From Symbiopectobacterium purcellii_A (GTDB taxonomy: Bacteria; Pseudomonadota; Gammaproteobacteria; Enterobacterales; Enterobacteriaceae), in contig NZ_CP189882.1 of assembly GCF_052050035.1 (NCBI RefSeq), positions 4,402,001-4,466,000 on the forward strand: a stretch of 64,000 bases of DNA. The letters are read 5' to 3'. Made by a program: the position numbers and the translations under genes. Shown piece by piece: positions 1 through 7,809 of this stretch (its first letter is position 1; every line of letters starts with the position of its first letter). The notes under the pieces were generated by a model, which saw nothing but the letters and a program-made list of their open reading frames with translations, made no database searches and was not told where the DNA came from.

Positions 1-198
1 TTTCGCTGACGCGTGGTCGATGCTTTTGACTCTATTTGATTAATCCAACGCGATACAGAGGCAGGGCCAATCCGAAATTGCTTCGCTGTTTCTCGGATAC
101 TCAACCCTTCGTTTTTCCGTGTAGATATCACTTTACGTCTAAAATCAATTGAATAGCTCATTTAAATAATGTAATCAAAATTAAGTCGTTTAGCTATA
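1..198 (-). mobile_element. IS630-family element, transposase 5' part (cut by window edge)
   Basis: The sequence is the reverse complement of the first ~200 bp of the IS630 element that is complete at 52815-53693. It holds the terminal repeat reading TAGCTAAACGACTTAA inward, the transposase ATG and the N-terminal helix-turn-helix region. The rest lies outside the window. It sits at a TA inside the IS5-D4 fragment that follows, as expected for IS630/Tc1-mariner elements. Confidence 0.9.
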
Positions 199-890
199 TC
201 ATCAATAAAGGGTCTACGATTCCGTAAAATTTGGGTCATGCAACCGAGGCGCTTGATACCCGCGATGGCGTGTTCAACTGTAATACGGATGCCCGAGATT
301 ATTTTATTTTCTTGTTTTTGTTCAGGCGATAAAGGTCTTTTTCGAGTTCCTTTTTTTGGGATTTGTGTATTAGGATGCTGTTTATCTATACCTTGAAAAC
401 CGGTATCTGCCTAGATGGTTACCTCAGGAGGAATATGGCGAATTATATCGACTTTATCGAGTAAGCGTTTATCGTGACGGCGCCCATTTTTGCTCATGGG
501 GATAAATCCAATTTGCCTTGTTTCGTCAGTCATAATAAGCCCTTTTCGAGTGGTTTGTCTTTTCTTTCCCGAATACATTTTTTTTCGCCGACGCAGATTC
601 TTAGGCTTTTGGACAGGTCGCTCTGTCCCATCAATAAAGACGTCTTTAACTCCAGGAAAGGCGCGAAAAAATTCCTCAGCAGAGCGAATTTGACGAGCGG
701 GCAAAACACATTCTCGCCCCAAGGTCATCTCTAAAACCGGCAATAATATTTTTACCCAGCGACATACCCGTGTTCTATCTAAACCAAAAAGAAGTCCTTG
801 CAAATCATAGGTCGGATAACATTTTAAATACAATAAAATAAAAAGCAGTTTATCTAATGGGGTTGGGATAAATCCTTTCTGCCCTGCACC
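199..890 (-). mobile_element. IS5-family (ISL2-like, 'IS5-D4') element fragment, dead transposase
   Basis: This matches the middle and C-terminal part of the 299-residue DDE_Tnp_4-type transposase that is intact at 39755-40654. It is cut on the left by IS630 and on the right by MITE debris. A Trp codon has become TAG near position 414 (other copies read CCA there on the + strand, this one CTA). The reading frame therefore ends after the conserved VTI, so the copy is inactive by both truncation and nonsense mutation. Confidence 0.85.
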
Positions 891-897
891 GGCTTTG

Positions 898-1086
898 GGC
901 TTTGTTGAATAATTTAAGATACTGATTTATATAAGCATTATAAAATTTCAACGACTAATTTTTCCTCTCGGAATGCTTTTTATTGTGCTAACTATTTGAT
1001 TTGTCGTTCTAACAAAATACATTCTCTGTAAATTCATTCTAACTAAAGAAGATGTAAATCAAACGGTTAAATTATTCAACAAAGCC
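898..1086 (+). mobile_element. 189-bp MITE with IS903-type ends (copy 1)
   Basis: It starts GGCTTTGTTGAATAA and ends with the inverted complement TTATTCAACAAAGCC, with no ORF between. The first 15 bp equal the ends of the full IS903-type element at 47262-48411. This copy differs from the consensus by at least one base (AAATTCATTC instead of AAATGCATTC). No clear 9-bp target duplication flanks it, because both neighbours are IS debris. Confidence 0.9.
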
Positions 1087-1193
1087 CTGAAGCGTATGAC
1101 GTTGTTGGGTATGCCACACAGCGTCAGGATAGGATAACAGGTGTAGCAGAGGGAGTCATCCTGTCGGCTAATTCTGATTTATTCAACAAAGCC
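1087..1193 (+). mobile_element. IS903-type element, 3' end remnant
   Basis: It matches the last ~107 bp of the element at 47262-48411: the transposase C-terminus (MTLLGMPHSVRIG) and the right terminal repeat ending TTATTCAACAAAGCC. The rest of the element is absent. It is directly abutted on both sides by MITE sequence that carries the same type of end. Confidence 0.85.
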
Positions 1194-1315
1194 CTCTCGG
1201 AATGCTTTTTATTGTGCTAACTATTTGATTTGTCGTTCTAACAAAATACATTCTCTGTAAATGCATTCTAACTAAAGAAGATGTAAATCAAACGGTTAAA
1301 TTATTCAACAAAGCC
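1194..1315 (+). mobile_element. 5'-truncated copy of the 189-bp MITE
   Basis: It begins inside the MITE at CTCTCGGAATGC and runs to the intact right end TTATTCAACAAAGCC. About 67 bp of the left side are missing. Its right end abuts the dadA remnant, so an insertion or deletion here removed the dadA 5' part. Confidence 0.85.
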
Positions 1316-1791
1316 GTACTCCAGTGGATGCACCTGCCGGTCTATCCCCTGAAGGGCTATTCACTCACGCTGCCGCTTGCCAACGACGCTGCTGCACCGG
1401 TTTCAACGGTGCTTGATGAGACGTACAAAGTGGCGGTGACGCGCTTCGATCGCCGTATTCGTGTCGGGGGCATGGCAGAAATCGTTGGCTTTGACACAGC
1501 CCTTAATCCTAAACGCCGTGAAACGTTGGAAATGGTGGTGCGCGATCTTTACCCTGACGCTGGGCCGGTAGAGCAGGCAACGTTCTGGACCGGGCTACGC
1601 CCAATGATCCAGACGGCACGCCATTGGTAGGCCGTTCGCCGCTATCCAATCTTTATCTGAATACCGGACACGGTACGTTAGGCTGGACGATGGCGTGCGG
1701 TTCAGGGCAACTGCTGGCGGATATCATTTCTGGCAAGACGCCTGAAATTGCCCATGACGATTTGTCGATCTTTCGTTACGCCAGTATTTAA
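1316..1791 (+). pseudogene. dadA: D-amino acid dehydrogenase (DadA) C-terminal remnant, frameshifted
   Basis: DadA oxidises D-alanine and other D-amino acids to 2-oxo acids with FAD at the inner membrane. The first ~100 codons read VDAPVYPLKGYSLTLPL..., which matches the middle of DadA. After FWTGLRPM the frame breaks and resumes one frame over as PDGTPLVGRSPL...LNTGHGTLGWTMACGSGQLL...DDLSIFRYASI before a stop at 1789-1791. The GHGTLGWT motif belongs to the C-terminal FAD-binding region. A single-base loss near 1601 explains the shift. The N-terminal half, with the dinucleotide-binding motif, was replaced by MITE sequence. The remnant cannot make active enzyme. Identification is firm; coordinates of the left edge depend on the MITE boundary. 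Confidence 0.88.
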
Positions 1792-1829
1792 ATCGTCGGG
1801 TTATCGAGCACGATTGCAGCGCGCTACGA

Positions 1830-3029
1830 TCAACCAAGCGCCGTGATCGTGCCGCGCGCCACTACGCTTAAACGTTGGGCGCGCAGCGCCAACAGCGTGG
1901 CGCACAGCATGGAAATAGCCAGCGTACTCTGAGGTGAAAGGGGCAGTGCCATCACCGCCAGCCCAACACCCGCACCGCCCGCCATTTGCACTAATCCTAC
2001 CAGCGCCGATGCGGTACCCGCTTCATTGGCATAAGGTTCCAGTGCATAGCTGGTGGCTGGGCCGATGGCAAACGCCAGGCCAGCGAACGCTACCACGATC
2101 GGGATCATAAAGATCCACCAACGCACCTGTAGCGCCTCGGGCAACCACAGAATAATGGCGCACAGTAATAAAAAACCACTGCCAATGAATATCACACTCA
2201 GTGTCAGGCAAGCGGGGCGGCCAATTTTCACGATCGCTCGCGTTGCCAGCAGGCTCATCGCCATCACCCAAAAGCCGTTTGCGCCGAATACCAGTGAGAA
2301 CTGTAACGGTGACAACCCGCCGTGTGCCATCAATACCACTGATGCCATCGACAGATAGGTAAGGGCCATCCCCATAATGCCTGCATTACAGCCAGCAAAA
2401 CCGATAAAACGTGGCGTAAATAGGATGCGTGCGTATTGTTTGATGGGTAACCCTGGCAGGCGCAGGGTGTCTGCCGGGCGGGTTTCTGGCAGATAGCGCA
2501 GGGTGAGCAACAGGGCCAGGCTGGCATACAGCGTCAAAAACCAGAAGCAGGCGCGCCAACCGAAAGCGGCGGATAGCAGTCCGCCAAAAAAAGGGGCCAG
2601 TGCGGGCACGATATTCAAGGTACCATTGAGAAAGCCAAAAGTGCGTGCAGCATCATCACCGTTTAACCGGTCCCGCACGGCGCTAAATACCACCACGGCA
2701 GTGCAACACACGGCAATGCTTTGCAGTACGCGCGAAGCGATAAACACGGCCCCAGTGGTCGCCAGCGCTGCCGTGATGGCCCCCACAATGTAAATTACTA
2801 TCCCGATCAGGGCCATTGGGCGGCGTCCTACGCGGTCAACCAGCGGACCAGCCACCAGTTGTCCCCATCCCATGATCATGATAAACAATGAAATGGTCGA
2901 TTGAATGGTCGCATTATCGCTATCCAGACCTTGTGAGATAGCCGGGATCACTGGAAGGTAGATGTCGATGGCTAACGGGCCGAGCAGCACCAGTATAAAT
3001 AACAACAGCACGAATCTTTGTATGGTCAT
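1830..3029 (-). CDS. Bcr/CflA-type MFS drug efflux transporter
   Basis: About 399 residues starting MTIQRFVLLLFILVLLGPLAIDIYLPVIPAI, the hallmark first helix of Bcr/CflA drug:H+ antiporters (12 membrane segments, inner membrane). After helix 2 the loop motif reads GPLVDRVGRRPMALIG, the MFS motif A. Later helices are hydrophobic and uninterrupted, and length is normal for the family. I chose the ATG at 3029; a longer frame starting nine codons upstream uses a poorer start. The gene looks intact, unlike both neighbours (dadA remnant, broken ABC permease). Substrate cannot be told from sequence; relatives export bicyclomycin, chloramphenicol or sulfathiazole. Confidence 0.8.
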   Translation of the reverse strand: MTIQRFVLLLFILVLLGPLAIDIYLPVIPAISQGLDSDNATIQSTISLFIMIMGWGQLVAGPLVDRVGRRPMALIGIVIYIVGAITAALATTGAVFIASRVLQSIAVCCTAVVVFSAVRDRLNGDDAARTFGFLNGTLNIVPALAPFFGGLLSAAFGWRACFWFLTLYASLALLLTLRYLPETRPADTLRLPGLPIKQYARILFTPRFIGFAGCNAGIMGMALTYLSMASVVLMAHGGLSPLQFSLVFGANGFWVMAMSLLATRAIVKIGRPACLTLSVIFIGSGFLLLCAIILWLPEALQVRWWIFMIPIVVAFAGLAFAIGPATSYALEPYANEAGTASALVGLVQMAGGAGVGLAVMALPLSPQSTLAISMLCATLLALRAQRLSVVARGTITALG

Positions 3030-3231
3030 AGCAAGGTAAATTCCGTTCCCTGGCAAGTGAATGAATAACTTAGTGCTTGCCTTTGGTCATCGTCAGGAAA
3101 GGCGGGTTACATAACCACACTGTAGCGAATGGTACGCTACAACGGACGTGCTTTACCACGCCAGAAGCGTTTCTTGGTGTTTTATGGCGTTCCGGGGCAG
3201 AGAATTTGGTACATTATTTTCAGTGACGCTG

Positions 3232-3679
3232 TCACTTTACCTTCTTCACACCAAAGGTCATTTGCCCCAACGAGACCGCCAACATTGCCAGCAGCATCAG
3301 TGTGGTAATCGGGGCCAGTACCGCCCAAGGGGCACGTTCTATATATGCCTTCAGCGACAATCAGCCCCCATTCAGGGTATGGCGGTTGTTGCCCCAATCC
3401 GAGAAAACCTAATGCCGTCAATGCCAAGGTGATACCGGGAAAACGCACCAGGGCGTGCCGGGTGACGGGGCCAACCAGCGCAGGCAGCACATAGCCTGTG
3501 AAGCGGTGCCAACGTCCGACACCCAACAAGGGAGTGATACGCACATAAGGACGTGCCAGTATCTCTTCCACCAATGCGGCAGTATGCGCCGCCAGCGGCG
3601 CCCAACTCACTAGCATTACCGCCAGTGCCGCACCATAGGTAGAGGCCCCATAATGGAACGGATGTGGTTAAAGGTATTA
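3232..3679 (-). pseudogene. ABC transporter permease (Dpp/Opp-type) fragment, frameshifted
   Basis: In one frame the minus strand reads GASTYGAALAVMLVSWAPLAAHTAALVEEIL... then LGFLGLGQQPPYPEWGLIVAEG. The last stretch is the conserved cytoplasmic-loop signature of DppC/OppC-type permeases. Directly after it the frame is lost and the neighbouring frame continues YIERAPWAVLAPITTLMLLAMLAVSLGQMTFGVKKVK to a stop at 3232-3234. The N-terminal part, with the first membrane segments, is missing at the 150-bp MITE (3680-3829). The substrate could be peptide, nickel or similar and cannot be assigned. It is a dead gene. Confidence 0.75.
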
Positions 3680-3829
3680 GGCTGTGTCCCTTAATTGCAC
3701 GATAGATGAAAAATCGTACAAAGCAGGCTGTTTTTGACAGTAAAAAAACCCAAAATCAGTCCAAAAACGAACAGATTCGATGTGTTTTTCTCATTTCCAA
3801 TCAGTGAAAATTAATTAAGGGACACAGCC
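3680..3829. mobile_element. 150-bp MITE with IS427-type ends
   Basis: It has inverted ends GGCTGTGTCCCTTAATT and AATTAAGGGACACAGCC, no ORF, and TA on both sides. The same terminal sequence closes the IS427-type transposase element at 26567 and the fragment at 17634, so those transposases could act on it. Only one copy is in the window. It truncates the ABC permease remnant. Confidence 0.8.
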
Positions 3830-3906
3830 TAGCAAACTCACTTATAAAATTTTGCAGATTGGCGGTCAGATCGCTTACACTTGGCTTAACACAGGAGGAT
3901 CCCCCC

Positions 3907-4200
3907 ATGGGACAAGTTGCATTTGATACTCAAGAGTTCGTCGAGAAGCTGGAAAGCTCTGGTCTTAATAGAGAGCAGGCCAAGGCTATAACCCTTGCCG
4001 TGCGTCAGTCCCATGAGGTTGCCGACCTTGCTACCAAGCGTGACCTTGAAGATGTGCGCAAAGATTTAACGGTTCAGATAGCCGATGTCCGTAAGGATAT
4101 GACTGCCGGTTTTGATAAACTTGGCATGCAGATGACCATCCGGCTTGGTCTAATGGTCGCCGCTGCCGTGAGCATCATTGCTGCCATTCTCAAAATGTGA
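3907..4200 (+). CDS. small coiled-coil protein with C-terminal membrane helix, DUF1640-like
   Basis: The 97-residue protein starts MGQVAFDTQEFVEKLESSGLNREQAKAI. The ATG at 3907 follows a strong Shine-Dalgarno AGGAGG, whereas the longer upstream frame has none. Residues ~5-35 resemble the segment found in DUF1640/CCDC90-like proteins. Residues ~40-75 (TKRDLEDVRKDLTVQIADVRKDM) look like a heptad coiled coil. Residues ~77-95 (IRLGLMVAAAVSIIAAILKM) form a membrane segment. Such genes occur in prophages and near tRNAs; a decayed tRNA-Lys starts 9 bp downstream. Function unknown. The frame is open and well signalled, so it is probably translated. Confidence 0.7.
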   Translation: MGQVAFDTQEFVEKLESSGLNREQAKAITLAVRQSHEVADLATKRDLEDVRKDLTVQIADVRKDMTAGFDKLGMQMTIRLGLMVAAAVSIIAAILKM

Positions 4201-4209
4201 TGCCACCCT

Positions 4210-4281
4210 GGGTTGTTAGCTCAGTTGGTAGACTAGTGGACTCTAATCCATCGGTCGCATGTTCAAATCCTGCACAACCCA
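4210..4281 (+). pseudogene. decayed tRNA-Lys
   Basis: The acceptor arms GGGTTGT/ACAACCC pair perfectly and the body follows enterobacterial tRNA-Lys (TTAGCTCAGTTGGTAGA..., GGTCGCA.GTTCAAATCCTGC). Three defects are visible. The D stem reads GACT where GAGC is expected. The anticodon loop CTCTAA between TGGA and TCCA is one base short (CTCTTAA expected for a CTT anticodon). The T stem reads GCATG where GCAGG is expected, giving a mismatch. The encoded CCA is absent. It could also be read as a CTA suppressor with one base missing, but the scaffold is Lys-like. It is probably not charged efficiently. Confidence 0.65.
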
Positions 4282-4293
4282 CAATATTGGGGA

Positions 4294-4617
4294 TTAGTCG
4301 CTTCTGACAGCACCGTAACGCCCTCTGTAATTCTTAAAGCGTTCGTCTTTAGAGGGGTCAATTTCTACTTTGGCATAAACTCTATTGGCTTGGGCTGCGA
4401 TCCGCTTCTCTTCGGCTAATATCACGCGATTTTCCCATGCCACCCGTTTTTCTTCCCAGTTAATTAACCGTGGGTGAGGCAGTCCTTTTTCTCCAGCGTC
4501 TACCGCTTCCATTGCTCCTCTGACTATAGGAGTCGTATTTAGATATCGTTCCTTTCTCCACGGGTCTAACCGGTCGTAATATTTCCTTTCGTCGGGCGTT
4601 AATTCTTCGTAGGTCAT
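4294..4617 (-). CDS. hypothetical 107-residue charged protein
   Basis: The protein starts MTYEELTPDERKYYDRLDPWRKERY and is rich in Glu, Arg, Lys and Tyr, with no signal peptide or membrane segment. A middle helix (EEKRVAWENRVILAEEKRIAAQANRV) may form a coiled coil. The ATG is preceded by AGGTGACGTT, a fair ribosome-binding site. I do not recognise a family. It lies between a decayed tRNA-Lys and an IS630 copy, next to the small coiled-coil gene, which would fit a remnant of a tRNA-associated phage or island. That is inference. Confidence 0.5.
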   Translation of the reverse strand: MTYEELTPDERKYYDRLDPWRKERYLNTTPIVRGAMEAVDAGEKGLPHPRLINWEEKRVAWENRVILAEEKRIAAQANRVYAKVEIDPSKDERFKNYRGRYGAVRSD

Positions 4618-4665
4618 AACGTCACCTGAAATTTAGGCAGCACAAATCCTTCCATGTTGGATATA

Positions 4666-5545
4666 TAGCTAAACGACTTAATTTTGATTACATTATTTAA
4701 ATGAGCTATTCAATTGATTTTAGACGTAAAGTGATATCTACACGGAAAAACGAAGGGTTGAGTATCCGAGAAACAGCGAAGCAATTTCGGATTGGCCCTG
4801 CCTCTGTATCGCGTTGGATTAATCAAATAGAGTCAAAAGCATCGACCACGCGTCAGCGAAAGATCGATAAATCCGAGTTGATAAAAGATGTTGAACAATA
4901 TCCAGATGCTTACCAAAAAGAACGTGCAGAGCGTTTTGGCGTTTGTCAGAAGGCCATTTGGCAAGCGCTTAAAAAGCTGGGATTGACCTATAAAAAAAAC
5001 TCTACGTCATCCGAAAGCCGACGAAAACGCCCGGCAGGGATTTCAACAAAAAAAACAACAGTATGAAAAAGAAGGTAAACCTATTGTTTTTATTGATGAA
5101 AGTGGTTTTTCACACGATACCCCACGGACTCACGGCTATTCCCCAAAAGGTCAACGGTGTTTTGGCCTGAAGAACTGGGGAGCTAGGGGAAGAACAAATG
5201 TTATCGGCGCTTTATTAGGCACAACGCTGTTTGCTATCGGATTATTTGATATCAATATTAACAGCGATGTTTTCTATGCCTGGGTCACACAAGTCCTTAT
5301 CCCAGTACTCCCTAAAAACAGTGTAATCATGATGGACAATGCCACTTTTCACAAAAAACATAATATTCAACAAGTCATCATCGATGCAGGGTATATGGTG
5401 GAGTATTTGCCTACATATTCGCCAGATCTTAACCCAATTGAGCATAAATGGGCACAAGCAAAAAGCAAAAAAAGAGAGATGGGTTGCGATACAGAGAGTT
5501 TGTTCTCAGTCCATATGGTGTAATCAAAATTAAGTCGCTTGGCTA
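4666..5545 (+). mobile_element. complete IS630-family element, transposase split by A8 run
   Basis: The ends TAGCTAAACGACTTAA and its partner TTAAGTCGCTTGGCTA are flanked by TA at 4664-4665 and 5546-5547. The transposase frame starts at 4701, runs 121 codons and stops at 5066 because the run after CCTAT has eight A. The remaining ~150 residues, with the DDE-type motifs FIDESGFSHD, MMDNATFHK and SPDLNPIEHKW, lie in another frame to ~5523. The copy at 52815 has seven A and one continuous frame. It interrupts no recognisable gene here. Confidence 0.92.
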
Positions 5546-5547
5546 TA

Positions 5548-5744
5548 TATTAAAAATCGTCTTTATTTTTGGTAAATACCTTCAAAAAATAATCATAAAC
5601 AGGGTATTGCCAGTGCGAAAAATATTTTTTCCACTGCCATAAGCGGGAACAGATTCGATAAACGGTGGGATTGGCAAGAAAACGTAGTGAAAAATGCTGT
5701 CCCCGTCAGAGAGAAACCCGACGGGGAAGGGAAAATAGCCTGGA
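5548..5744. other. intergenic stretch between IS630 and trpA
   Basis: About 150 AT-rich bases follow the IS630 right end. I see no convincing reading frame in them, only the hairpin at 5701-5726 that looks like the trp operon terminator. It may be remnant of the gene that once followed trpA, but nothing recognisable remains. Confidence 0.4.
5701..5726 (-). terminator. trp operon terminator
   Basis: On the minus strand CCCCGTC, a 12-nt loop and GACGGGG form a stable stem 19 bp after the trpA stop. It is followed by ACAGCATTTTTC. The position fits the end of the trp transcript. The T run is short and slightly displaced, so efficiency is uncertain. Confidence 0.6.
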
Positions 5745-6551
5745 TTAGCCGCGCGTGGCGGCTTTCATACGGCTGACAAAATCATGCAGTTTTGCCAGAA
5801 TCACTTCTGGCTGGTGCCGATGCTGTTCAATGATACGCACGATGGCTGAGCCTGAAATTGCCCCCGCGGCGCCGGAAGCGATAGCCTCTTTAACCTGTGA
5901 AGGTTCCGAAATACCGAAGCCTTGTAGCGCGGGCGCAGCGTGATATTCCGTCAGCGTGGCTATCAGGTGGTGCAACGGCAGTTCAGCGCCCTTCTCCGCG
6001 CCCGTCACGCCCGCTCGGGATAACAGATAGGTATAACCACGGCCATGAGAAGCAATCTCTCTGAGCAAGGCGTCATTCGCGTTGGGCGGGCATATAAAGA
6101 TGGGTGCAACGTTATGTCGCAACGCGGCGGCGCGGAAGGGTGCAGATTCTTCAATCGGCACGTCGGCGATCAACACGGAATCAACACCCGCGTCGGCGCA
6201 GCGCTGGTAAAAGGCATCGATACCGTTGCTGAAGACCAGATTGGCGTACATCAACAGGCCAATAGGCATGGTAGGGTGCTTCTGGCGGATGGCTGCCAGC
6301 ATCTCAAAACAGTGTCTGGGGGTCACGCCTGCTTCAAAGGCACGCAGGGTTGCGGCCTGAATCGTGTGGCCGTCAGCCAGAGGATCGGAGAACGGGATGC
6401 CTAATTCTAACGCATCGGCACCAGCATCAATCAGTGTGTCGATAATCTGCAATGAGAGTGCCGGAGTCGGATCGCCTAAGGTAACGAAGGGAACAAAGGC
6501 ACCTTCCTGCTTTTCCGCCAACTGTGCAAACCGGTGTTGATAACGCTCCAT
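5745..6551 (-). CDS. trpA: tryptophan synthase alpha chain
   Basis: TrpA cleaves indole-3-glycerol phosphate to indole and glyceraldehyde 3-phosphate in the cytosol and feeds indole through a tunnel to TrpB. It has 268 residues, the same as E. coli. The catalytic Glu and Asp are present in ALELGIPFSDPLADG, and the phosphate-binding G-rich loops (GFGISEPSQV, GAISGSAIVRII) are intact. One conserved Pro after ADG is His here (ADGHTIQ). Its ATG overlaps the trpB stop (ATGA), implying translational coupling for the 1:1 complex. It is the last gene of the operon. Confidence 0.97.
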   Translation of the reverse strand: MERYQHRFAQLAEKQEGAFVPFVTLGDPTPALSLQIIDTLIDAGADALELGIPFSDPLADGHTIQAATLRAFEAGVTPRHCFEMLAAIRQKHPTMPIGLLMYANLVFSNGIDAFYQRCADAGVDSVLIADVPIEESAPFRAAALRHNVAPIFICPPNANDALLREIASHGRGYTYLLSRAGVTGAEKGAELPLHHLIATLTEYHAAPALQGFGISEPSQVKEAIASGAAGAISGSAIVRIIEQHRHQPEVILAKLHDFVSRMKAATRG

Positions 6552-7741
6552 CAGATCTCCCCCCGACCTTTCAAAATATCGTGCACTGTAAATATGTCTT
6601 TATCGCCACGGCCAGAGAGGTTAACCACCAGCAGTTGCTCTTTCTCAGGCTCCTGACGAATCATCTTCAAGGCATGTGCCAATGCGTGGGAAGATTCCAG
6701 CGCTGGAATGATCCCTTCATGGCGGGACAGTTCCTGAAACGCGGCGAGGGCTTCATCATCGGTTATCGAGACGTAGTCGGCGCGCCCGATGCTGTTCAGG
6801 TGGGCGTGCTGCGGACCCACTGACGGAAAATCCAGCCCCGCAGAAATGGAGTAGGACTCCTCGATTTGGCCGTCGGAAGTCTGCATCATGGGCGATTTCA
6901 TCCCAAAATAAATCCCTACCCGGCCATGTTTCAGCGGGGCACCGTGTTGCCCGCTTTCAATACCCAGTCCCGCCGGTTCAATGCCAATCAACCGCACCGG
7001 GGTTTCTTCGATGAAATCTGCAAACATGCCAATGGCGTTGGATCCGCCGCCTACGCAGGCGATGACGGCATCAGGCAAACGCCCTTCGTGCTCCAGAATC
7101 TGCGCTTTGGTTTCTTCGCCAATCATGCGCTGAAATTCGCGCACAATCGTCGGGAACGGGTGCGGACCGGCTGCGGTACCTAATAGGTAATGAGCCTTGT
7201 CATAACTGCCGGACCAGTCGCGTAGCGCCTCGTTACAGGCATCTTTCAGCGTAGAGGATCCGCTGTGCACCGGGATCACTTCTGCCCCCATCAGGCGCAT
7301 GCGGAACACGTTAGGTGACTGACGTTCAACGTCTTTGGCACCCATATAGATGCGACATTTCAGGCCGAGCAGGGCACATGCCAGCGCGGTTGCCACACCG
7401 TGTTGTCCAGCGCCAGTTTCAGCGATGATTTCGGTTTTCCCCATGCGCTTGGCTAGCAGCGCCTGACCCAACACCTGGTTGGTTTTATGCGCGCCACCGT
7501 GCAACAGATCTTCGCGCTTAAGGTACAGCGTGGCACGCGTGCCTTCGGTCAGGTTACGGCAACGGGTGAGCGCCGTGGGGCGACCAGCGTAGTTTTTCAA
7601 CAAATCGGTAAAGGCAGCCTGAAATTCAGGATCTTTTTGTGCGTCTACAAAGGCCTGTTCCAATTGTTGTAACGCAGGGATCAGTATCTGCGGTACATAC
7701 TGTCCGCCGAATTCACCAAAGTAAGGATTAAGTAACGTCAT
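6551..7741 (-). CDS. trpB: tryptophan synthase beta chain
   Basis: TrpB joins indole and L-serine into L-tryptophan using pyridoxal phosphate. Starting at MTLLNPYFGEFGGQYVPQ it has 396 residues, E. coli length. The longer frame upstream (MISTDRTYRNI) is not conserved in the family, while the ATG at 7741 has AGGAAC just before it. Lys86 in LLHGGAHKTNQ is the PLP Schiff-base lysine. GCVGGGSNAIG-like phosphate binding (CVGGGSNAIGMF) and the C-terminal LSGRGDKD motif are intact. It lies 68 bp after trpCF and overlaps trpA by one base. Confidence 0.97.
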   Translation of the reverse strand: MTLLNPYFGEFGGQYVPQILIPALQQLEQAFVDAQKDPEFQAAFTDLLKNYAGRPTALTRCRNLTEGTRATLYLKREDLLHGGAHKTNQVLGQALLAKRMGKTEIIAETGAGQHGVATALACALLGLKCRIYMGAKDVERQSPNVFRMRLMGAEVIPVHSGSSTLKDACNEALRDWSGSYDKAHYLLGTAAGPHPFPTIVREFQRMIGEETKAQILEHEGRLPDAVIACVGGGSNAIGMFADFIEETPVRLIGIEPAGLGIESGQHGAPLKHGRVGIYFGMKSPMMQTSDGQIEESYSISAGLDFPSVGPQHAHLNSIGRADYVSITDDEALAAFQELSRHEGIIPALESSHALAHALKMIRQEPEKEQLLVVNLSGRGDKDIFTVHDILKGRGEI

Positions 7742-7809
7742 AATGTTCCTGTATGTCCTATCAGTGCTAATCAAAAAATTAAAGCGTGCCGCGCCGTACC
7801 GGCCGGCGA

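Noticed and set aside
3859..4660. Complete prophage or integrative island at the tRNA-Lys
   Set aside because: Only two small unknown genes are present. There is no integrase, structural gene or attachment repeat.
7742..7774. Upstream extension of TrpB (MISTDRTYRNI)
   Set aside because: Not conserved in TrpB, and the internal ATG at 7741 has a good ribosome-binding site and the family start MTLLNPYF.
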